Part shown: piece by piece, positions 1 through 8,693 of the stretch
How the letters are laid out: every line of letters begins with the position of its first letter
Numbering within the stretch: the first letter of the stretch is position 1
Assembly (NCBI GenBank): GCA_050743265.1
Contig: JBOGEN010000098.1
Coordinates: 1 to 58,123, forward strand
Length of the DNA: 58,123 bases
Source of the DNA: JBOGEN01 sp050743265
Lineage (GTDB): Bacteria > Actinomycetota > Actinomycetes > JBOGEN01
Reading direction: 5' to 3'
Made by a program: the position numbers and the translations under genes
The notes under the pieces: model-generated
Database searches by the model: none
Told to the model about the DNA's origin: nothing
Seen by the model: the letters and a program-made list of their open reading frames with translations, nothing else

Positions 1-1013
1 GCTGTGCCGGACGAGGCCGCCGCCCCGGAGCCGGGCCGGTCCGGGGCGTCACCGTGCTCCGCCGGCCCGACCAGCGCGCCGACCGGCTCGACCGTGCCCG
101 CCGCGTGGAAGCCCCAGCGGAGCAGGCGCTCGGAGTCCTGCCAGGAGTCGTCCTCGGTGTGCATGACGGTGGCGATCAGCGTCCTGCCGCCTCGCCGTGC
201 GGCGCCGATGTAGGTGCCGCGCGCCTTCGTCGTCCAGCCGGTCTTGACCCCGATCGTGCCGTCGAAGTTGTAGAGCAGCCGGTTGATCGTCCAGATCTCG
301 TAGGTCTTCTTGCCCTTGCCGGGGAACGTGGCCTTGGTCGCGGTCGTGTACTGGCGGAGCCGCTCCTCAGCCAGGGCCGCCCTCCCCAGCAGGGCCAGGT
401 CGTAGGCCGAGCTGAACTGGCCCGGGGCGTCCAGGCCGCTGGAGTTCACCGCGGTCGTGTCGTACGCCTGCAGGTGGTCGGCCATCGCGTTCATCTTGCG
501 CACCGTCGGGCGCAGCCCGCCTGCCGCGTTGGCCACCGCGCTCGCGGCGTCGTTGCCCGAGACCATGAGGAGGCCCTGGAAGAGCTGGTGCACGGTGTAC
601 GTGTGGTCGGGGACAAGGCCGACCCGGCTGCCCTCCGCCCGGGCGTCCTCGTCGCGTGCGACGTACTCCGAGTCCGGCGGGAGCTCGGGCAGCAGTGTGA
701 GCGCGGTGAGCACCTTCAGCGTGCTGGCCGGGCGGTACGGCGCGTGGGGGGCCCGGGCGGCGAGCACCTCGCCGGTCTCGGCGTCCGCCACGACGTACGC
801 CTTGGCCTTGACCGTGGGCAGGGCCGGGGCGTCCGCCCCGGCGTCCACCACGACCCCGGAGCCGGACAGCAGCTCGCCCCCGACGGGGTCGTCGGACTCC
901 GCGCGGCCCAGAGCGGTGGGTGCCGGACCGGCGTACGAGGGCGCCGCGCCCACGAGGAGGAGGAGCGCGGTCACGGAGAAGGCCAGCGCCGCCCGGCCTA
1001 CGTGTCGAGGCAT
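1..1013 (-). CDS. D-alanyl-D-alanine carboxypeptidase (peptidase S11), C-terminus cut by window edge
   Basis: Serine-type penicillin-binding carboxypeptidase that trims the terminal D-Ala of peptidoglycan stem peptides outside the membrane. Reading minus from the ATG at 1013 gives 337 codons with no stop before the window edge. Residues 1-28 form a signal peptide ending near SYA. All three S11 motifs are visible: STLK (Ser97 nucleophile, Lys100), SGN (152-154) and KTG (257-259). A hydrophilic, Gly/Ala-rich stretch follows after about residue 310, where a C-terminal membrane anchor would be expected but is not in the window. The ATG lies 10 bp after a TACCCT hexamer, so the leader should be very short. 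It sits downstream of sdhB on the same strand, separated by 118 bp containing a hairpin, so probably its own transcript. The family is secure; the exact paralogue (DacB/DacC type) is not decidable. Confidence 0.93.
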   Translation of the reverse strand, partial: MPRHVGRAALAFSVTALLLLVGAAPSYAGPAPTALGRAESDDPVGGELLSGSGVVVDAGADAPALPTVKAKAYVVADAETGEVLAARAPHAPYRPASTLKVLTALTLLPELPPDSEYVARDEDARAEGSRVGLVPDHTYTVHQLFQGLLMVSGNDAASAVANAAGGLRPTVRKMNAMADHLQAYDTTAVNSSGLDAPGQFSSAYDLALLGRAALAEERLRQYTTATKATFPGKGKKTYEIWTINRLLYNFDGTIGVKTGWTTKARGTYIGAARRGGRTLIATVMHTEDDSWQDSERLLRWGFHAAGTVEPVGALVGPAEHGDAPDRPGSGAAASSGT

Positions 1014-1023
1014 CGTGAGATCA

Positions 1024-1029
1024 AGGGTA
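1024..1029 (-). promoter_or_regulatory. -10 hexamer (TACCCT) of the carboxypeptidase
   Basis: TACCCT on the minus strand, 10 bp before the ATG at 1013. This fits the actinobacterial TANNNT -10 pattern and would give a leader of only a few bases. No clear -35 is visible. Confidence 0.4.
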
Positions 1030-1076
1030 GGGCCGGGGTCGGAGTGCCGAGGCACGAACGCACACGGACGGTAGTC

Positions 1077-1104
1077 AGACCCGGCTGTATGGTCCGCCGG
1101 GTCT
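1077..1104. terminator. Inverted repeat between sdhB and the carboxypeptidase gene
   Basis: AGACCCGGC (1077-1085) and GCCGGGTCT (1096-1104) pair perfectly around a 10-nt loop, 27 bp past the sdhB stop. There is no U-tract, which is common in GC-rich actinobacteria. It is placed to end or attenuate the sdh transcript. The arm sequence AGACCCGGC recurs at the very end of sdhB. Confidence 0.45.
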
Positions 1105-1131
1105 TCCGCCGCTCCGCTCCGCTGCGCGTGC

Positions 1132-1842
1132 TCAGACCCGGCGGAACAGCAGGGCCCGCTTGACCTCCTGGATCGCCTTCGTGACCTCGATGCCGCGCGG
1201 GCAGGCGTCCGTGCAGTTGAAGGTCGTGCGGCAGCGCCACACCCCCTCCTTCTCGTTGAGGATCTCCAGCCGCTGATCGGCGGCCTCGTCCCGGCTGTCG
1301 AAGATGAACCGGTGGGCGCTGACGATCGCGGCCGGCCCGAAGTACTGGCCGTCGGTCCAGAACACCGGGCAGGACGTCGTGCACGCGGCGCAGAGGATGC
1401 ACTTGGTCGTGTCGTCGAAGCGGGCGCGGTCCTCGGGAGACTGGAGCCGCTCCCGGCTCGGCTCGTTGCCGGACGTCACGAGGAACGGCATCACCTCGCG
1501 GTACGACTCGAAGAACGGCTCCATGTCGACCACGAGGTCCTTGAGGACGGGCAGGCCCTTGATCGGCTCGACCGTGATGGGCCGGGCCGGGTTGAGGTCC
1601 TTCACGAGGGACTTGCAGGCCAGCCGGTTGACGCCGTTGACGCGCATCGCGTCGGAGCCGCAGACGCCGTGTGCGCAGGAGCGCCGGAACGTCAGGGTGC
1701 CGTCGACCTCCCACTTCACACGGTGCAGCACGTCGAGCAGCTTCTCGGTCGGCTCGACGGTGAGCCGGTGGTCCTCCCAGTGGGGCTCGTCGTCGGTCTC
1801 CGGGTTGTACCGGCGGATGCGGAGGGTGAGGTCGAGGCTCAT
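1132..1842 (-). CDS. sdhB: Succinate dehydrogenase iron-sulfur subunit
   Basis: Carries electrons from the SdhA flavin to the quinone site through three Fe-S clusters. The protein has 236 residues, the usual size. The [2Fe-2S] ligands are C56, C61, D64 and C76; Asp at the third ligand position is also found in E. coli SdhB, so this is not a defect. C148/C151/C154/C158 and C204/C210/C214 supply the [4Fe-4S] and [3Fe-4S] clusters. I chose the ATG at 1842, two bases after the sdhA stop, which gives the conserved N-terminus; longer readings run into sdhA. It is the last gene of the sdhCDAB operon, followed by a hairpin. Confidence 0.97.
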   Translation of the reverse strand: MSLDLTLRIRRYNPETDDEPHWEDHRLTVEPTEKLLDVLHRVKWEVDGTLTFRRSCAHGVCGSDAMRVNGVNRLACKSLVKDLNPARPITVEPIKGLPVLKDLVVDMEPFFESYREVMPFLVTSGNEPSRERLQSPEDRARFDDTTKCILCAACTTSCPVFWTDGQYFGPAAIVSAHRFIFDSRDEAADQRLEILNEKEGVWRCRTTFNCTDACPRGIEVTKAIQEVKRALLFRRV

Positions 1843-1844
1843 CG

Positions 1845-3584
1845 TCAGTACGTGCGCTCCATCGGCTGGTAGCGGGTAATCGTCACCGGCTTGTGCCCGA
1901 GCCGGATCGACACCGCCTCGCCGTCGACCTCGCGGTAGGCCATCGTGTGGCGCATGCAGGTGGCGTCGTCGCGGGTGGGGTAGTCCTCCCGGAAGTGCCC
2001 GCCGCGCGACTCCGTACGGGCCCGGGCGGACACCACGAGCACCTCGGCGAGGTCGAGCAGGAACCCCAGCTCGACGGCCTCGAGCAGGTCCGTGTTGAAC
2101 CTGCGGCCCTTGTCCATCACGGACACGCGGGCGTACCGCTCCTTGAGCGCCGCGATGTCGGCCTCGGCCTGCTTGAGCGTGGCGTCCGTCCGGTACACCT
2201 GCGCGTTCATGTCCATGGTCTGCTGCAGGGCCGTACGGATCGCGGCCACCCGCTCGTCCGACTCCCGCGTACGCAGGCCCTCGAGCATCTCGATGACCCG
2301 GGCTGCCGGCTCGGGCGGTAGGTCGGGCTTGGGGACGAGGGCGGCGTACCGCGCGGCGGCCAGCCCGGCGCGCTTGCCGAACACGTTGATGTCGAGCAGC
2401 GAGTTCGTGCCCAATCGGTTCGCCCCGTGCACGGACACGCAGGCGACCTCGCCCGCCGCGTACAGGCCGGGGACGATGCTGGTCTCGTCGCGCAGCACCT
2501 CCGCGTCCACGGTGGTCGGGACACCGCCCATCGCGTAGTGCGCGGTCGGCACGATCGGCACCGGCTCGGTGTACGGCTCGACGCCGAGGTACGTCCGCGC
2601 GAACTCGGTGATGTCGGGCAGCTTTACGTCGATGTGGCTCGGCTCGAGGTGGGTGAGGTCGAGGTGGACGAAGTCGCGCTCCGGGCCGCACCCGCGTCCC
2701 TCGCGGATCTCGGTGTGGATCGCGCGGGCGACCATGTCCCGCGGGGCGAGGTCCTTGATGGTGGGGGCATAGCGCTCCATGAATCGCTCGCCGTCTGAGT
2801 TCCTCAGGATGCCGCCCTCGCCGCGAGCGGCCTCGGAGAGCAGGATGCCGAGCCCGGCCAGCCCGGTCGGGTGGAACTGGAAGAACTCCATGTCCTCCAG
2901 CGGCAGGCCACGCCGCCACACGATGCCCATCCCGTCCCCGGTGAGCGTGTGCGCGTTGGAGGTGGTCTTGAACACCTTGCCGAACCCGCCGGTGGCGAGC
3001 ACGACCGCCTTGGCGCGGAACACGTGGATCTCACCCGAGTCCAGCTCGTACGCCACGCAGCCGACCGTGCGGCCCTCCGCGACGAGCAGGTCGAGCACGT
3101 AGAACTCGTTGTAGAACTGCACGTCCTGCTTCACGCACTGCTGGTACAGTGTCTGCAGGATCATGTGGCCGGTCCGGTCCGCGGCGTAGCAGGAGCGGCG
3201 TACGGCCGCCTCGCCGTGGTTGCGGGTGTGCCCGCCGAAGCGGCGCTGGTCGATCGTGCCGACGGGGGTCCGGTTGAACGGCAGGCCCATCCGCTCGAGG
3301 TCGAGCACCGTGTCGATGGCCTCCCGGCACATCACCTCGGCGGCGTCCTGGTCGACCAGGTAGTCGCCGCCCTTCACGGTGTCGAAGGTGTGCCACTCCC
3401 AGTTGTCGTCCTCGACGTTCGCCAGCGCCGCGCACATGCCGCCCTGGGCGGCGCCCGTGTGGGACCGGGTCGGGTAGAGCTTGGTCAGCACGGCCGTACG
3501 GGCCCGCTGCCCTGCCTCGATGGCCGCCCGCATCCCCGCGCCCCCGGCGCCGACGATCACGACGTCGTAGTCGTGGTGCTGCAT
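1845..3584 (-). CDS. sdhA: Succinate dehydrogenase flavoprotein subunit
   Basis: Oxidises succinate to fumarate with covalently bound FAD, on the cytoplasmic face of complex II. It has 579 residues. The N-terminal dinucleotide-binding motif GAGGAG is at 12-17. The FAD-linking His is H42 in SHTGAAQGG. The substrate-site segments HPTG, RGEGG and HYAMGG appear in the expected order. The ATG at 3584 shares one base with the sdhD stop (TGATG), indicating translational coupling; sdhB starts two bases after its own stop. Length and order match the mycobacterial Rv3316-Rv3319 type of enzyme. Confidence 0.98.
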   Translation of the reverse strand: MQHHDYDVVIVGAGGAGMRAAIEAGQRARTAVLTKLYPTRSHTGAAQGGMCAALANVEDDNWEWHTFDTVKGGDYLVDQDAAEVMCREAIDTVLDLERMGLPFNRTPVGTIDQRRFGGHTRNHGEAAVRRSCYAADRTGHMILQTLYQQCVKQDVQFYNEFYVLDLLVAEGRTVGCVAYELDSGEIHVFRAKAVVLATGGFGKVFKTTSNAHTLTGDGMGIVWRRGLPLEDMEFFQFHPTGLAGLGILLSEAARGEGGILRNSDGERFMERYAPTIKDLAPRDMVARAIHTEIREGRGCGPERDFVHLDLTHLEPSHIDVKLPDITEFARTYLGVEPYTEPVPIVPTAHYAMGGVPTTVDAEVLRDETSIVPGLYAAGEVACVSVHGANRLGTNSLLDINVFGKRAGLAAARYAALVPKPDLPPEPAARVIEMLEGLRTRESDERVAAIRTALQQTMDMNAQVYRTDATLKQAEADIAALKERYARVSVMDKGRRFNTDLLEAVELGFLLDLAEVLVVSARARTESRGGHFREDYPTRDDATCMRHTMAYREVDGEAVSIRLGHKPVTITRYQPMERTY

Positions 3585-4024
3585 CAGACACCGTCCGGGT
3601 CGAAGGTGAAGATCACGAGCGTCCCGAGGAACAGCACGAGCAGGGCGGACGTGTAGAGCAGCATCTTGAGCCAGAGCCGCGTCCCGTTGCGCTCGGCGTA
3701 GTCGTTGATGATCGTCCGCAGGCCGTTGACCCCGTGCAGCTCGGCCAGCCAGAGCTGGAGCAGGTCCCAGGTCTGCCAGAACGGGGACGACCAGCGTCCT
3801 GCCACGAACGCGAAGTTGACCTTCCGTACGCCGTCGTCGAGCACGAGCATGATGAGCAGGTGCCCGAGGACGAGGAACACGAGCAGGACGCCCGAGAGGC
3901 GCATGAACAGCCACGAGTACAGCTCGAAGTTGGTACGCCCGGCCCGAGTCCGCTGTCCGCGGCGCCGGGGGGCCTCGAGGGCAGGACGCTCGATGGAGGC
4001 GTCGGACGGGACGGCGGCGGGCAT
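3584..4024 (-). CDS. sdhD: Succinate dehydrogenase membrane anchor subunit D
   Basis: Membrane anchor of complex II, helping bind heme b and quinone. It has 146 residues: a hydrophilic N-terminus of about 35 residues, then three hydrophobic segments near 42-62, 80-105 and 118-140. H55 in LVLGHLL is the likely heme ligand. The ATG at 4024 overlaps the sdhC stop by one base (TGATG), and the stop overlaps sdhA in the same way, so sdhC-D-A are translated as a coupled set. Assignment as D rather than C rests on position and on the NGLR-IINDYAE segment. Confidence 0.92.
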   Translation of the reverse strand: MPAAVPSDASIERPALEAPRRRGQRTRAGRTNFELYSWLFMRLSGVLLVFLVLGHLLIMLVLDDGVRKVNFAFVAGRWSSPFWQTWDLLQLWLAELHGVNGLRTIINDYAERNGTRLWLKMLLYTSALLVLFLGTLVIFTFDPDGV

Positions 4025-4416
4025 CAGACGTCCCCGAACAGGTCGGCGACGGTGTGCTCGAGCATGAAGTACGTCCCGGGCACCATGACCACGAGCCAGA
4101 CCGCGACCACGGCCCAGAGCATCTGCCGCTGCAGCCGGGGGCCGCGCTCGGCGAAGTCCACGGCCATGATCCGCAGCCCGTTCAGCGCGTGGAACAGCAC
4201 GGCCCCGACGAGCCCCACCTCGAGCAGGTTCACGACGGGGTTCTTGTACGTGGCGACCACCCGGTCGTAGGCCTCCGGGTCGACACGGACGAGTGCGGTG
4301 TCCAGCACGTGCGCGAAGAGGAAGAAGAAGACGAGTACGCCGGTGATGCGGTGGGCAACCCAGGACCACATGCCTTCGCGACCGCGGTAGAGCGTTCCCG
4401 CCGGGGCCTTGGGCAC
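4024..4416 (-). CDS. sdhC: Succinate dehydrogenase cytochrome b556 subunit
   Basis: Cytochrome b subunit of complex II. It has 130 residues with three membrane segments near 22-42, 66-88 and 100-122. The HRITGVLVFFFLFAH segment (22-36) is the family signature and H36 is the probable heme ligand. I chose the GTG at 4416 because a GGAGG lies seven bases upstream and the N-terminus fits the family; an in-frame extension upstream has no ribosome site. First gene of sdhCDAB, reading away from the acyl-CoA mutase across a 215-bp intergenic region. Confidence 0.93.
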   Translation of the reverse strand: MPKAPAGTLYRGREGMWSWVAHRITGVLVFFFLFAHVLDTALVRVDPEAYDRVVATYKNPVVNLLEVGLVGAVLFHALNGLRIMAVDFAERGPRLQRQMLWAVVAVWLVVMVPGTYFMLEHTVADLFGDV

Positions 4417-4513
4417 GGGAGGACCTCCGTGGGGTGCGGGTCGTGGGCTCCGACCCCGAGGGGTCGAGTCGGCCGCGTCGGCGGGTCGGACAGGGCGGCC
4501 GCCGGACAAACCC

Positions 4514-4519
4514 ATGCTA
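4514..4519 (-). promoter_or_regulatory. Candidate -10 (TAGCAT) for sdhCDAB
   Basis: TAGCAT on the minus strand about 98 bp before the sdhC GTG, which would give an untranslated leader of roughly 90 nt. No convincing -35 is visible. This is the best TANNNT match in the divergent intergenic region. Confidence 0.35.
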
Positions 4520-4590
4520 GTCAGCGGGGCACCGGCGTCCGCAGGGCCGCCGCCGGGCCGGGTCCGCCCGACGCTGCGTACCTGCACGGA

Positions 4591-4596
4591 TACGCT
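4591..4596 (+). promoter_or_regulatory. Candidate -10 (TACGCT) for the acyl-CoA mutase gene
   Basis: GGATACGCTC contains TACGCT, ending 35 bp before the ATG at 4632. The predicted leader of about 29 nt includes the AGGAGG-like ribosome site. Confidence 0.35.
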
Positions 4597-4631
4597 CGGA
4601 GCGTCCACGTCGGCGAGCAGGAGGCCCGTCC

Positions 4632-6212
4632 ATGGCACGCGACTCGGAGTCGGGGCTGCCCCTCGACCCGGTGTACGGCCCGGAGTCCCTGGCCGGGTTC
4701 GACCCGGCGTCCCAGCTGGGCGTTCCGGGGGAGTTCCCGTACACCCGCGGCCCGTACGCGTCCATGTACACCGGGCGCCCGTGGACGATGCGCCAGTACG
4801 CCGGGTTCGGCACCGCGACCGAGTCCAACGCCCGCTACCACCAGCTCATCGAGGCCGGGACGACCGGCCTGTCGGTGGCCTTCGACCTGCCCACCCAGAT
4901 GGGGTACGACTCGGACGACCCGGTTGCGCACGGGGAGGTCGGCAAGGTCGGTGTCGCCATCGACTCCCTCGACGACATGCGGGTGCTCTTCGACGGCATC
5001 CCGCTCGGCGAGGTCTCCACGTCGATGACCATCAACGCCCCGGCAGCACTGCTGCTCCTGCTGTACCAGCTCGTCGGGGAGGAGCAGGGCGTGCCGGGCG
5101 ACGCGCTCACCGGCACGGTCCAGAACGACGTGCTCAAGGAGTACATCGCCAGGGGCACCTACATCTACCCGCCGCAGCAGTCTCTGCGCCTCACCACGGA
5201 CGTGTTCCGGTACTGCCGTGCCGAGATGCCGCGGTGGAACACGATCTCGATCTCCGGCTACCACATGGCCGAGGCGGGGGCGACGCCCGCGCAGGAGGTC
5301 GCCTTCACGCTCGCCGACGGCGTCGAGTACGTCCGCGCTGCCATCGCCTCCGGCCAGGACGTGGACGAGTTCGCCCCCCGGCTCGCGTTCTTCTTCGTCG
5401 CCCGGACGACCCTGCTCGAGGAGGTCGCGAAGTTCCGCGCCGCCCGCCGGATCTGGGCGCACCTCATGCGCGACGAGTTCGGAGCGAAGGACCCGCGGTC
5501 GATGATGCTGCGGTTCCACACCCAGACCGCGGGCGTCCAGCTCACCGCGCAGCAGCCCGAGGTCAACCTGATCCGCGTGGCGCTGCAGGCGCTCGGGGCC
5601 GTGCTCGGCGGCACCCAGTCCCTGCACACGAACAGCTACGACGAGGCGATCGCGCTGCCCAGCGAGAAGGCAGCCCGGCTCGCCGTACGGACCCAGCAGG
5701 TCCTCGCGCACGAGACCGACGTCACCGCGACGGTCGACCCGTTCGCCGGGTCGTACGCGGTGGAGTCGATGACGGACGACCTCGAGGTCGCCGCCCGCGC
5801 CCTCATGAGCGAGGTGGACGGGTTCGGTGGTGCCGTGGCCGCGATCGAGCGCGGTTTTCAGAAGCAGGCGATCGAGCGTGCCGCGTACCGCACGGCGCAG
5901 GACATCGAGAGCGGCGACAAGGTCGTCGTCGGGGTGAACCGCTTCGTCCGCCCGGACGACGAGATCTACGAGCCGATGCGGGTCGACCCGACCATCGAGG
6001 CGCAGCAGGCGGAACGGCTTGCCAAGCTTCGGGCCGACCGCGACGAGGCCGCCGTACGACGCCACCTGGACGCGCTGCGGACGGCCGCGGGGGGCGACGA
6101 CAACGTCCTGTACCCGATGAAGGACGCCCTGGCCGAACGCGCCACCGTGGGCGAGGTCTGCGCGGCGCTGCGGGACGTCTGGGGGGTCTACGTGCCCTCT
6201 GACGCGTTCTGA
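4632..6212 (+). CDS. Methylmalonyl-CoA mutase-family large subunit (no B12-binding domain)
   Basis: TIM-barrel catalytic part of an adenosylcobalamin-dependent acyl-CoA mutase that rearranges the acyl carbon skeleton. It has 526 residues. The TGRPWTMRQYAGFGT block (47-61) and the SISGYHMAEAGAT block are family hallmarks. The residues aligning with substrate-binding Tyr89 and Arg207 of Propionibacterium methylmalonyl-CoA mutase appear to be Y46 and R186, which favours methylmalonyl-CoA over isobutyryl-CoA; this alignment is from memory. The C-terminal cobalamin domain (DxHxxG) is absent, so a separate small subunit must exist, and none is in the window. The ATG has AGCAGGAGG eight bases upstream. 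It is divergent from sdhC; both genes serve the propionate-to-succinate route. Confidence 0.9.
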   Translation: MARDSESGLPLDPVYGPESLAGFDPASQLGVPGEFPYTRGPYASMYTGRPWTMRQYAGFGTATESNARYHQLIEAGTTGLSVAFDLPTQMGYDSDDPVAHGEVGKVGVAIDSLDDMRVLFDGIPLGEVSTSMTINAPAALLLLLYQLVGEEQGVPGDALTGTVQNDVLKEYIARGTYIYPPQQSLRLTTDVFRYCRAEMPRWNTISISGYHMAEAGATPAQEVAFTLADGVEYVRAAIASGQDVDEFAPRLAFFFVARTTLLEEVAKFRAARRIWAHLMRDEFGAKDPRSMMLRFHTQTAGVQLTAQQPEVNLIRVALQALGAVLGGTQSLHTNSYDEAIALPSEKAARLAVRTQQVLAHETDVTATVDPFAGSYAVESMTDDLEVAARALMSEVDGFGGAVAAIERGFQKQAIERAAYRTAQDIESGDKVVVGVNRFVRPDDEIYEPMRVDPTIEAQQAERLAKLRADRDEAAVRRHLDALRTAAGGDDNVLYPMKDALAERATVGEVCAALRDVWGVYVPSDAF

Positions 6213-6250
6213 GCGTGTCGCCCGGCGAGGATCAGGGACGGGGGTGGGGC

Positions 6251-7384
6251 ATGGACACGACGTTCCGAGGGTCCGAAACGGGAACGCTCGGCGTGGAATG
6301 GGAGCTCCAGCTCGTGGACGTGGAGAGCCGCGAGCTGTGCAACGACGCCGCTGCGGTGCTCGACGCGCTGCCCCCGCCTCCTGCCGGCACGCCCCCCACC
6401 GTGAAGCACGAGCTCATGCAGCACACCGTGGAGATCGTGTCCGGGGTGTGCCGCAGCGTCGCCGAGGTCAAGGCCGACCTGGCCGGCACGGTCGCCATGG
6501 TCCGGGAGGTCGTCGAGTCGCGCGGCCTCACGCTCGCCTGCGCCGGCTCGCACCCGATCAGCGACTGGCGCACCGCCACGATCGCGCCCGGCGAGCGGTA
6601 CGCGGAGCTGCTCGAGCGGTGCCAGTGGCCGGTGCGGCGCATCCAGACGTTCGGCGTGCACGTGCACGTGGGCGTGGGCACCGGCGACCTCGCCGTCGCG
6701 GTGGTCAACGGGCTCACCGCGTACATTCCGCACGTGCTGGCGCTCACCGCGTCGTCCCCGTACTGGAGTGGTGAGGACACCGGGCTCGCGTCCAGCCGCG
6801 CGATCGTGTTCGGCGTGCTGCCGACGGCGGGGCTGCCGATGCCCGTCGCGGACTGGGCCGGCTTCGAGCGTTACGTGAACGCGATGGAGCGCGCGGGCAC
6901 GATCAGCGACATCAAGGACGTGTGGTGGGACATCCGCCCGCAGCCCGCGCTGGGCACCGTGGAGAATCGGGTCAGCGACGGAATCCCCACCCTGCGCGAG
7001 GTGGGCATGGTCGCCGCCCTGACCCAGTGCCTGGTCGACGAGATGACCGAGCGGGCCGCGGCCGGTGACCCGCCCGAGAGACCCGCCCCGTGGGTGGTCC
7101 GCGAGAACAAGTGGCGTGCCGGACGCTACGGGCTGGACACCGACGTCCTCGTCGACGACGAGGGCGCCACCCGCCCGCTGCGCGAGGACCTTACCCGCCT
7201 GGTCGAGCGGCTCACCCCGCGGGCGGGCCGGCTCGGTTGTGCCGAGGACCTCGCCACGGTCACGGACGTGTTGCTGCACGGCGCGTCCTACCAGCGACAG
7301 CGTGCCGTGGTCGAGAAGGGCGGGGGGCTGGAGGACGTCGTGGACCTGCTCACCGGCGAGATGCGAAGGGACCAGATCGCTTGA
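6251..7384 (+). CDS. YbdK-type carboxylate-amine ligase (glutamate-cysteine ligase family 2)
   Basis: ATP-grasp-like GCS2 family enzyme joining an amino acid carboxyl to an amine; E. coli YbdK has weak gamma-glutamylcysteine ligase activity. It has 377 residues. The GVEWELQL stretch (14-21) and the FGVHVHVGV block (134-142) are the diagnostic ATP/metal-binding segments, and PQPALGTVENRVSD carries the conserved Glu-Asn-Arg. I prefer the ATG at 6251, preceded by a G-rich ribosome-binding stretch, over the in-frame GTG at 6215, which adds 12 residues unlike the family. Its last codons overlap the next gene by TTGA. Its partner could be mycothiol or peptide metabolism; the substrate is unknown. 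Confidence 0.85.
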   Translation: MDTTFRGSETGTLGVEWELQLVDVESRELCNDAAAVLDALPPPPAGTPPTVKHELMQHTVEIVSGVCRSVAEVKADLAGTVAMVREVVESRGLTLACAGSHPISDWRTATIAPGERYAELLERCQWPVRRIQTFGVHVHVGVGTGDLAVAVVNGLTAYIPHVLALTASSPYWSGEDTGLASSRAIVFGVLPTAGLPMPVADWAGFERYVNAMERAGTISDIKDVWWDIRPQPALGTVENRVSDGIPTLREVGMVAALTQCLVDEMTERAAAGDPPERPAPWVVRENKWRAGRYGLDTDVLVDDEGATRPLREDLTRLVERLTPRAGRLGCAEDLATVTDVLLHGASYQRQRAVVEKGGGLEDVVDLLTGEMRRDQIA

Positions 7385-8580
7385 CCCCCGACCAGGCACC
7401 CGTCGACGCCGCCGCCGAGGTGGCCCGGCTCGTCGCGCCCTTCCGCGACGAGCTTGTCGCGTTCCGCCGCGACCTGCATGCCCACCCCGAGCTCGGCCGC
7501 GCCGAGGTGCGGACCACCGCCCGGGTCAGGGACCGACTCGAAGAGGCGGGCCTTGCCCCGAAGACCCTGCCGGGCGGCACCGGTCTGCTGTGCGACGTCG
7601 GTGGCGGTGACCGGATGGTCGCCCTGCGGGCCGACCTCGACGCGCTGCCGGTGCCGGACGACAAGGACGTCCCGTACCGCTCGACCGTCCCGGGGTCCTG
7701 CCACGCGTGCGGGCACGACGTGCACACCTCGGCCCTGCTCGGCGCCGGCCTCGTGCTGGCGGACCTGGATCGGGCCGGCCGGCTTCCCGGCACGGTACGG
7801 CTCGTGTTCCAGCCGGCTGAGGAGCTCAACCCCGGCGGTGCGCTCGACGTCATCTCCGCCGGCGGCATGGACGGGGTCGAGCGCATCTTCGCCCTCCACT
7901 GCGACCCGCGGACCGAGGTGGGCCAGCTCGGCGTCCGGGTCGGCGCCATCACCGCGGCGTCCGACCTGCTCCGGGTACGTCTCTCCGGACCCGGCGGGCA
8001 CACCGCCCGGCCCCACCTCACCGCCGACCTCGTGTACGCGCTGGGGCGGGTGCTCACCGAGGTGCCCGCGGTGCTCGACCGGCGTACCGACCCGCGGGCC
8101 GCGCTCACGCTGGTCTGGGGCCGCGTCGCCGCCGGCGCCGTCGCCAACGCCATCCCGAAGACCGGCGTCGCCGAGGGCACGATCCGCTGTCTCGACGTGG
8201 CCACCTGGGAGCACCTGCCCGAGCTGGCCCGTGCGGCGGTCGAGGCCGCCGTGGCCTCGTACGCGGTCGAGGCCGACGTCGACTACGTGCGAGGCGTGCC
8301 ACCGGTGGTGAACGACAGGGCGAGCGCGCAGCTGCTCGCCGCGGCGTCCCGACTGCACCTCGGGCCGGACAGCGTGGTCGACGCCGAGCGCAGCCTCGGC
8401 GGTGAGGACTTCGGCTGGTACCTCGAGCGGGTGCCCGGCGCGATGGCGCGTCTCGGGGTGCGCCGGGAGGGCCAGCAGGAGGCCCATGACCTGCATCAAG
8501 GCGTCTTCGACGTGGACGAGCGGGCGATCCCGATGGCGACCCGCGTCCTGGTCGGCGCGGCCCTTCTCTCGTTCGGGTAA
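7381..8580 (+). CDS. M20 family metallo-amidohydrolase / aminoacylase
   Basis: Di-zinc hydrolase of N-acyl or gamma-linked amino acid amides (amidohydrolase, M20D). It has 399 residues. Metal ligands are visible as C107-H108 and H112xxH115 in the CHACGHDVHT segment, the Glu pair 147-148 in QPAEE, H173 and a late His in HDLHQGVF. The GPGGHTARPH block marks the dimerisation lid. The only start consistent with the family N-terminus (FRRDLHAHPE) is the TTG at 7381, which overlaps the upstream stop (TTGA) and suggests coupling to the ligase. In M. tuberculosis, amidohydrolases AmiA1 and AmiB1 lie beside deoD and lpdA, consistent with this neighbourhood. Substrate unknown. Confidence 0.88.
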   Translation: MTPDQAPVDAAAEVARLVAPFRDELVAFRRDLHAHPELGRAEVRTTARVRDRLEEAGLAPKTLPGGTGLLCDVGGGDRMVALRADLDALPVPDDKDVPYRSTVPGSCHACGHDVHTSALLGAGLVLADLDRAGRLPGTVRLVFQPAEELNPGGALDVISAGGMDGVERIFALHCDPRTEVGQLGVRVGAITAASDLLRVRLSGPGGHTARPHLTADLVYALGRVLTEVPAVLDRRTDPRAALTLVWGRVAAGAVANAIPKTGVAEGTIRCLDVATWEHLPELARAAVEAAVASYAVEADVDYVRGVPPVVNDRASAQLLAAASRLHLGPDSVVDAERSLGGEDFGWYLERVPGAMARLGVRREGQQEAHDLHQGVFDVDERAIPMATRVLVGAALLSFG

Positions 8581-8649
8581 CGAACGGGGGTCAAAGTTCA
8601 CGTTGTGGCATATGCACCCCCTGCCGGGCACTAGCCTTCGGCGGCTGAG

Positions 8650-8674
8650 AGCGCGTCCACAGAGGCGACGCGCT
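8650..8674 (+). promoter_or_regulatory. Stem-loop in the leader of the nucleoside importer operon
   Basis: AGCGCGTC (8650-8657) pairs perfectly with GACGCGCT (8667-8674) around a 9-nt loop. It ends about 11 bases before the TAGGAGT ribosome site of the binding-protein gene, so it could influence translation or message stability. Upstream, CACTAGCCT at about 8630 offers a TAGCCT -10 candidate. Confidence 0.35.
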
Positions 8675-8693
8675 GCGGATCCTAGGAGTACCT

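Noticed and set aside
1635..1675. SdhB lacks one Cys ligand of the [2Fe-2S] cluster (Asp64)
   Set aside because: E. coli SdhB also has Asp at this position and is functional; not a defect.
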